Origin: Candidatus Methylospira mobilis
Lineage (GTDB): Bacteria > Pseudomonadota > Gammaproteobacteria > Methylococcales > Methylococcaceae
Length of the DNA stretch: 64,000 bases
Assembly (NCBI RefSeq): GCF_009498235.1
Contig: NZ_CP044205.1
Location: 1,923,389 to 1,987,388 of the forward strand
Direction: 5' to 3'
The notes beneath the pieces were generated by a model. The model did no database searches and was not told where the DNA came from. It saw only the letters and a list, made by a program, of their open reading frames with translations. Below, piece by piece: positions 59,509-64,000 of the stretch. Numbering within the stretch: position 1 is the stretch's first letter; each line of letters starts with the position of its first letter. Made by a program: the position numbers and the translations under genes.

Positions 59509-59736
59509 TTATCGGGGCTTATGCCGTATGCTCTCTCTGCGCTTATCCTTGAGCATATCGTTCATGCGCGTTTGCCAGCCAAGGTCTGTGGCGTGGCAGG
59601 TTTCCAGCACTTCGGGGTCAAAACGTACCGTGGTCGATACCCTGGTTTGCGTTTTCTGCCTGCCGAGCCCGCTTAAAGCCCCGGCATGCCTCGCCAATTC
59701 ATAATTATTTATACATTTCAGATATAGCTCGGACAA
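59509..59736 (-). CDS. BrnA-like antitoxin, orphan or fragment
   Basis: 75 residues. RVSTTVRFDPEVLETCHATDLGWQTRMNDMLK matches the ribbon-helix-helix domain of BrnA/DUF4415 antitoxins. No BrnT toxin frame lies beside it, and its first 20 residues overlap the end of the channel-like gene, so the N-terminus may not be original. Probably a remnant of a toxin-antitoxin pair, or a solitary regulator. Confidence 0.55.
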   Translation of the reverse strand: MSELYLKCINNYELARHAGALSGLGRQKTQTRVSTTVRFDPEVLETCHATDLGWQTRMNDMLKDKRRESIRHKPR

Positions 59737-61073
59737 AGCAAAAACCAGTTGACCGAAATGATTGCAAATATGATGGTGACGATACCGATCTGAAAACGAA
59801 GATTAATAGCGTCTATTTTAGCGATAACACGGGTGCGTTCTACTTCTGATGCATGGTCAAGCTGGTTCGACCCCCACAGAAATAGTGCGAACAGCATCAC
59901 ATTGGCCAGGTAGCATGTATTGTAGACCGTATCCATAAAAGTCAGGTAGGGAAGATTTGGTAATTTATCTTTATAAATTTGCTGTAAAAATATCAGTGTT
60001 AACAACGCGGTTGGAGGTATTCCCAAACGGACCTCCAAAAGTGATGAGGAAAGCGCGGGAGCAAAAAGCGCCAGCGCCATAACTGTTATGAGAGGCAGAA
60101 AATAGTTAAGAATCGAAGCGTTTGCAGATTGCTGATAGGCCACCTCCATAGCAATCTGACGCGTTTGAACAGGTTTATCGCCAAGAACATTGAGTCCGAA
60201 GTTTGAGCCAAATTCATGGGTTTGTGTTGTGATACGGTAATTTCTCGTATGGTAGCCCATGATATCGATGTATGTCCCCACTCCTGATTTGGCTTCATCC
60301 GCGATCAAGCTGAAAACAGGATCGCTCGTATTACTGCTGAAATCAACCAACTCTAAAACGATGGGTAGCGTCAGGGTGTGAAACGGATATTTATGGAAAT
60401 CCAGGTTGTTGATATAAAAGTGTCCGGAGTATTTAAAACGCTGATAATACTGCCCATCTTTCATGCGAATCGGTTCCGGGTTTACCGCGTTAAACTTGAA
60501 ATCCCAGTCTTTTACCTGATTAACAAAATTGATCCATTTTTCAGGAGTGATCTTTCTTGACGTCAAAATATCCTGAGCATGCTGTGACCAGCTAAGCCAG
60601 ATCCATCCATCGGAATCGAAGGTTTTCGTTTCTGGCATGACAGAATAGTTATTCTTTATATAGAAGCCTATCCTGACAGGGATCGCTGATGCGTCTGATA
60701 ACTGAGCAATGCCGACGTCCATTAGCCGATCGCGAGGCTTCAACGGCTCCGGTTCAAAAATATTGAAATGTATCAGCACCCCAACCAGCAGCAAAAATCC
60801 TGTAAAACAGGCAAATAGCATGCTGGTGTAAGACGATATACTGTTGTTCCGTTTTATTTCCAACCGCATGTTCCGCAAATTCATATTGTTCCGGTTTTCA
60901 TTGCGTGTCTGATTCAGGTCATTTCTCATGAATTCAATTTGATATGAAGGCCAGCGACCAAATACGTGACTCACGAACCGAACGTTCGGATTTAAGAAGA
61001 CGACGCTGGAGTTTTGCGTCTGAAGCTCTTTGTTAATTTCCTGATGAACCTTGTGTTCGTGGTGGCCATCCAA
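59718..61073 (-). CDS. Pentameric ligand-gated ion channel-like (Cys-loop family) protein
   Basis: 451 residues. After a hydrophilic N-terminus, one hydrophobic helix (about residues 80-105) precedes a beta-rich extracellular-type domain with FHKYPFHTLTLPIVLEL, the pattern that in pentameric channels includes a conserved Phe/Tyr-Pro-Phe-(D/H)-(T). Four C-terminal transmembrane segments follow: ILNYFLPLITVMALALFAPAL (M1), IPPTALLTLIFLQQ (M2-like), TVYNTCYLANVMLFALFLW (M3) and a last helix before the end. This matches prokaryotic pentameric channels, whose ligand cannot be predicted. The extra N-terminal helix is unusual. Confidence 0.65.
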   Translation of the reverse strand: MDGHHEHKVHQEINKELQTQNSSVVFLNPNVRFVSHVFGRWPSYQIEFMRNDLNQTRNENRNNMNLRNMRLEIKRNNSISSYTSMLFACFTGFLLLVGVLIHFNIFEPEPLKPRDRLMDVGIAQLSDASAIPVRIGFYIKNNYSVMPETKTFDSDGWIWLSWSQHAQDILTSRKITPEKWINFVNQVKDWDFKFNAVNPEPIRMKDGQYYQRFKYSGHFYINNLDFHKYPFHTLTLPIVLELVDFSSNTSDPVFSLIADEAKSGVGTYIDIMGYHTRNYRITTQTHEFGSNFGLNVLGDKPVQTRQIAMEVAYQQSANASILNYFLPLITVMALALFAPALSSSLLEVRLGIPPTALLTLIFLQQIYKDKLPNLPYLTFMDTVYNTCYLANVMLFALFLWGSNQLDHASEVERTRVIAKIDAINLRFQIGIVTIIFAIISVNWFLLCPSYI

Positions 61074-61458
61074 TATCTACGCCAAGCTTAATACAGTGTG
61101 CTCGCCTTGTAAAAGTTTCGATATTGAAGTGATCCATAGAGCTGTAGAGGACTGCAATCAACGCAATTGCAGGACTGAGCGGCGACTGCCGCATACATAC
61201 GGACAGGATGAGATACTTATTTATCCGGCTCACCTGCGCCGCCGTTCCTTCGTGCCCGGTCGATGCACGAACCGCCGCAACGCTTTCGGCAGAGCGCGCG
61301 GATTTGAACGCCGACGCTTGTCCGGTGTGCGCCGCCGCCAAACCACAAGCATCCGGATGCGCTCTGAATTAGGCGCACTGTTGCGGTTCCAACTCCAACT
61401 TGAGCGTTGATGAAATCGTTATCGCGCAAATCGCGAAACGAATACCTGACCCCCTTTC
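61074..61458. other. Intergenic stretch, no gene recognised
   Basis: About 385 bp upstream of the channel-like gene. The short frames on both strands (61051-61410 plus, 61033-61341 minus) have no family resemblance and overlap each other. Confidence 0.35.
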
Positions 61459-61486
61459 CCTTCGGGCATGGGTATCTACACAAGTC
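61459..61486. repeat. Half copy of a palindromic dispersed repeat (right half)
   Basis: CCTTCGGGCATGGGTATCTACACAAGTC. The part GGTATCTACACAAGT corresponds to the right arm of the hairpin at 61621-61671. Confidence 0.55.
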
Positions 61487-61509
61487 AATAAGTCATTGTT
61501 TTTAAGCCG

Positions 61510-61671
61510 CTCTCCTTCTGGGAGAGGGGTGAGGGTGTAAAGCGCTCGTTGCCTGCGTCAAGGCTTTTGATAATTCAAACGCTTATACCCTCACCCTAGC
61601 CCTCTCCCACAGGAGAGGGAACTTGTGTGGATACCTATGCCCTCCGGGAGAGCATAGATATCTACACAAGT
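61510..61671. repeat. Cluster of inverted repeats including a complete hairpin
   Basis: CTCTCCTTCTGGGAGAGG and GTGAGGGTG at 61510-61537 recur inverted at 61586-61620 (CCCTCACCCTAGCCCTCTCC). They are followed by the imperfect 20-bp hairpin ACTTGTGTGGATACCTATGC / GCATAGATATCTACACAAGT (61621-61671) with two G-T type mismatches. No gene is present. Confidence 0.6.
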
Positions 61672-61718
61672 CGGATAAATTGCGATGAATATGTAGTATG
61701 CATCAGATTTTTTAAAGC

Positions 61719-62392
61719 TTGAAACCTCGGCTGAAGAGGCGGTACGAAAACCTGGTCAGCACGCATGGCAATTGCACGCATGAGCCGGCAGCGGGCATGA
61801 AAGCGCTGTTTGCTGGTACGCGCCGTGCTTCGCATGCGCAGGCATTGTGGCGGTTTCCGTCAAATAAACAAGGAACACCCTTGAGTTTGGCGAGGCTGTT
61901 GCCGGCGTTGTCTCACCAAAACGTGGAGACAGAATGCGACGCCTAGCGGAATGGTATCTGCCGACCAACGTGGAGTTATCTGTTCCGGCAGAGCGGATTG
62001 CCTTGTGGTACAACTATCGCCGGCAGATAGAATCGTTCTTCAAACTGCTCAAGGCAGCGGGGCATCAGTTGGAATGCTGGGAACAGGAAACCGGACCGGC
62101 GCTATTCAGGCGCGTCCTCATTGCCACGCAGGCGTGCGTACTGGCTTGGCCGCCGATGCGGGAAACCGGTGAACAGACGGTGCGCAAGCGGGAGGTTTTG
62201 GTGCGTTTATCGGGACGGCAAATGAAGCGAACGCGCCCGGTCACCGCGCCCGCTTTGCTGGATGGTCTGTTCAAGCGCTTCAGCCTATGGGGCGTCTTGA
62301 ATGAATATTCCATTGAGGAATTGCAAGCCTTCGCCGACTTTGCCTTTCCTCGAAGGTTTGAAATTCCAGGAAAGGCGAAGGGAGATGGGTAG
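61719..62392 (+). pseudogene. IS4-like transposase with internal deletion
   Basis: An N-terminal piece (61719-61946: RRYENLVSTHGNC, ALFAGTRRASHAQALWRF) and a C-terminal piece in another frame (61934-62392: WYNYRRQIESFFKLLKAAG, the Y-x-x-R-x-x-x-E-x-x-x-x-K type signature) are joined with the central catalytic part lost. The two pieces together are far shorter than a complete transposase. The end of the second piece runs into a palindromic repeat. Confidence 0.8.
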
Positions 62393-62487
62393 ATACCCAT
62401 GCCCTCCGGGAGAGGCCGGGTGAGGGAATCCGTTCATGGCGCAAGCGCGTTTTGCATGATAAGGGGCGACGCATGCGCCATGAACGG
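62388..62487. repeat. Palindromic repeat half and a 14-bp inverted repeat behind ribBA
   Basis: GGTAGATACCCATGCCCTCC (starting 62388) is the left half of the dispersed palindrome. Further on, CCGTTCATGGCGCA (62430-62443) and TGCGCCATGAACGG (62474-62487) form a perfect inverted repeat with 30 bp between. There is no T tract. Confidence 0.55.
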
Positions 62488-62583
62488 TTAGGATAGGTCA
62501 GCAACATGATGTTGCGCAGGACAGGGGCGCGGTGTTTGTGCTGCGCTCAGTGCGGGAAATGGCGTTCGTTACTTCCCGGTGGT

Positions 62584-63843
62584 TTATGCGCCGATAACCG
62601 AAGAAGACGCATTTTCATGATCTGCTTTCAAGACGAGAGTAGCCGGATCGAACAGATGTCCGAGTTTTTGCGATTTGGTTCGCAGATAAACGATGTTTTC
62701 GGCATTCGGTTCCGGTTCCAATGGTACGCGTTCGACGATTTTCAGCCGGTAACCTTCGAGTTCGGTGAATTTCGCTGGGTTGTTGCTCATCAGCCGCAGG
62801 GTGGTGATACCGAGATCGGTAAGTATTTGCGCGCCGACATCGTAACTGCGCGAATCCACCGGCAGCCCCAGGTCTAAATTCGCTTCGACGGTGTCGCGTC
62901 CCTTGTCCTGCAACTGGTAGGCGCGCAGTTTATGCGCAAGGCCGATGCCGCGCCCCTCGTGTCCGCGTAGATAAACCAGTACGCCGCTGCCGGCGCGCGA
63001 GATGGCTTCCAAGGCCATTTTTAATTGGTTGCCGCAATCGCAGCGCAGGGATTCCAGTACATCGCCGGTCAGGCATTCCGAATGCACTCTGACCAGCACG
63101 TTGTGTTGCCCGTGGACTTCGCCCTTGATCAGGGCCAGATGTTCGGAGCCGTCGACAATGGAGCGGTAAACGTGAGCAGTGAATACGCCATAAGGGGTAG
63201 GCAGGCGCGCTTCGGCTTCATGTTTGATCAGGCGTTCCGTGCGCCGGCGATAAGCGATAAGATCGGCAATGCGAATGATGGGCAGCCGGTGACGGCGCGC
63301 AAACTCCAGCAATTCCGGCCCGCGTACCATGCGCCCGTCGTCGTTGACTATTTCGCTCAAGGCGGCGGCCGGATAAAGACCGGCGAGGCGCGCCAGATCT
63401 CCGGCTGCTTCGGTGTGTCCGGGGCGCTCCAGCACGCCGTTTTTCCTGGCGAGCAGCGGAAAAATATGGCCGGGCCGTGCAAACTCATCCATGCCGACGC
63501 GCGAGTCCGCCAAAGCGCGTACGGTTGAACTGCGGTCGGCGGCGGAAATGCCGGTGCTGGTGCCTTTGTTGAAGTCCACTGACACGGTGAAGGCTGTGTG
63601 GCGCGGATCGGTGCCGGTATGCGTCATCGGCGGCAGCTGCAATGCGTTCACACGCTCCTGCGGCAGCGATACGCAGACGATGCCGCTGGTGTGCCGAACC
63701 ATGAACGCCATGTGTTCCGGGGTGATTTTTTCTGCTGCAATTATCAGATCGCCCTCGTTTTCCCGTGCAGCGTCATCCGCTACCACGACGAATGAACCGT
63801 TGCGCACGGCTGCTAGTGCGATTTCTATGGAGTCGTACGGCAT
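62584..63843 (-). CDS. ribBA: Bifunctional RibBA: dihydroxybutanone phosphate synthase / GTP cyclohydrolase II
   Basis: 419 residues. The N-terminal RibB domain has the acidic loop DDAARENEGDLI and GTSTGISAADRS, and makes the four-carbon precursor from ribulose 5-phosphate. The C-terminal RibA domain has the zinc Cys set in ECLTGDVLESLRCDCG and RGHEGRGIGL, and opens GTP. Both start riboflavin synthesis. The usual DDEDREN is here DDAAREN, but the key Glu residues remain. GAGGAG lies 12-7 bases before the start; the 150 bp upstream shows no FMN riboswitch-like conservation. Confidence 0.95.
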   Translation of the reverse strand: MPYDSIEIALAAVRNGSFVVVADDAARENEGDLIIAAEKITPEHMAFMVRHTSGIVCVSLPQERVNALQLPPMTHTGTDPRHTAFTVSVDFNKGTSTGISAADRSSTVRALADSRVGMDEFARPGHIFPLLARKNGVLERPGHTEAAGDLARLAGLYPAAALSEIVNDDGRMVRGPELLEFARRHRLPIIRIADLIAYRRRTERLIKHEAEARLPTPYGVFTAHVYRSIVDGSEHLALIKGEVHGQHNVLVRVHSECLTGDVLESLRCDCGNQLKMALEAISRAGSGVLVYLRGHEGRGIGLAHKLRAYQLQDKGRDTVEANLDLGLPVDSRSYDVGAQILTDLGITTLRLMSNNPAKFTELEGYRLKIVERVPLEPEPNAENIVYLRTKSQKLGHLFDPATLVLKADHENASSSVIGA

Positions 63844-64000
63844 GACTGTTTCTCCTCATTGGCCGGTTTTGGCGGTGTTGTTGATGCGCTGGTTTTAAGA
63901 TTCGAGCTATCATAAGCAAATACCGGACCGTTTGTTATGTGGCGTGTGGTTGGAGGATTTTGCAACGGGAGCAGCACTTACTGCTTGTATTTCGGCAGTT

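Noticed and set aside
61051..61410. 119-codon plus-strand and 102-codon minus-strand frames upstream of the channel-like gene
   Set aside because: They overlap each other, are Arg- and Ser/Ala-rich without family resemblance, and lack start signals.
63844..64000. FMN riboswitch upstream of ribBA
   Set aside because: The leader is short and lacks the conserved riboswitch segments.

Overview
The window looks like part of a gammaproteobacterial chromosome, most likely a methylotroph or methanotroph of the Methylococcales type. This is inferred from two things. Gene orders match the gammaproteobacterial norm: prfB-lysS with the RF2 frameshift site, and maf-rng-yhdP-nitrilase-tldD. There is also a pqqBCDE operon for the cofactor of methanol dehydrogenase. 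No methane or methanol oxidation gene lies in the window, so the assignment is not proven.

Layout. 1-3707: three tandem, paralogous TolC/CzcC-type outer-membrane efflux genes (the last one cut by the window edge) behind a small secreted protein, all on the minus strand. 4207-6394: a membrane protein with two W-LG(Y/W)-W repeats, a beta-carbonic anhydrase and a small exported four-cysteine protein. 6594-12908: a LuxR response regulator and hybrid histidine kinase pair, then pqqB, C, D, E and an FmdB-type zinc ribbon. 12998-25052: a dense housekeeping run of aspS, nadA, rlmH, maf, rng, yhdP, nitrilase, tldD and panD. 25122-30237: a lipoprotein-like coiled-coil protein, a repeat-bounded intergenic element, and two genes related to the E. 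coli yfa cluster (a DUF2135-DUF1175 fusion and DUF2138). 30469-31875: a second carbonic anhydrase plus a second copy of the four-cysteine protein. 32370-37692: prfB, lysS, an HExxH/YkgJ fusion protein and gltX, followed by tRNA-Ala(GGC) and tRNA-Glu(UUC).

37841-49904 is an integrated genetic island of about 12 kb. It sits in the 3' part of the tRNA-Glu gene and is bounded by perfect 49-bp direct repeats. It carries a tyrosine integrase, a HigBA toxin-antitoxin pair, an AlpA-like regulator, a PriCT/TOPRIM primase, an ATPase, a TubC-N-like small protein and a type III restriction-modification system. There are no virion genes, so it resembles a phage satellite or small integrative element carrying defence cargo. 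Its left end carries a copy of the tRNA 3' flank, including the terminator.

49905-64000 is a patchwork of mobile-element debris (broken resolvase and two broken transposases), a TIGR03032-type beta-propeller-like protein, a giant DUF4347 protein of about 2250 residues with three near-identical 510-bp repeats, an orphan BrnA-like fragment, a Cys-loop (pentameric ligand-gated channel) type membrane protein, palindromic dispersed repeats and ribBA.

The points most worth follow-up are the duplicated carbonic anhydrase plus four-cysteine exported protein module, the island's DNA architecture (terminator copy, arm-type repeats, HigBA inserted between duplicated junctions, inverted triple GTACAG repeats inside the ATPase gene), the HExxH-YkgJ fusion, the yfa-like fusion without its macroglobulin, and the giant DUF4347 protein.
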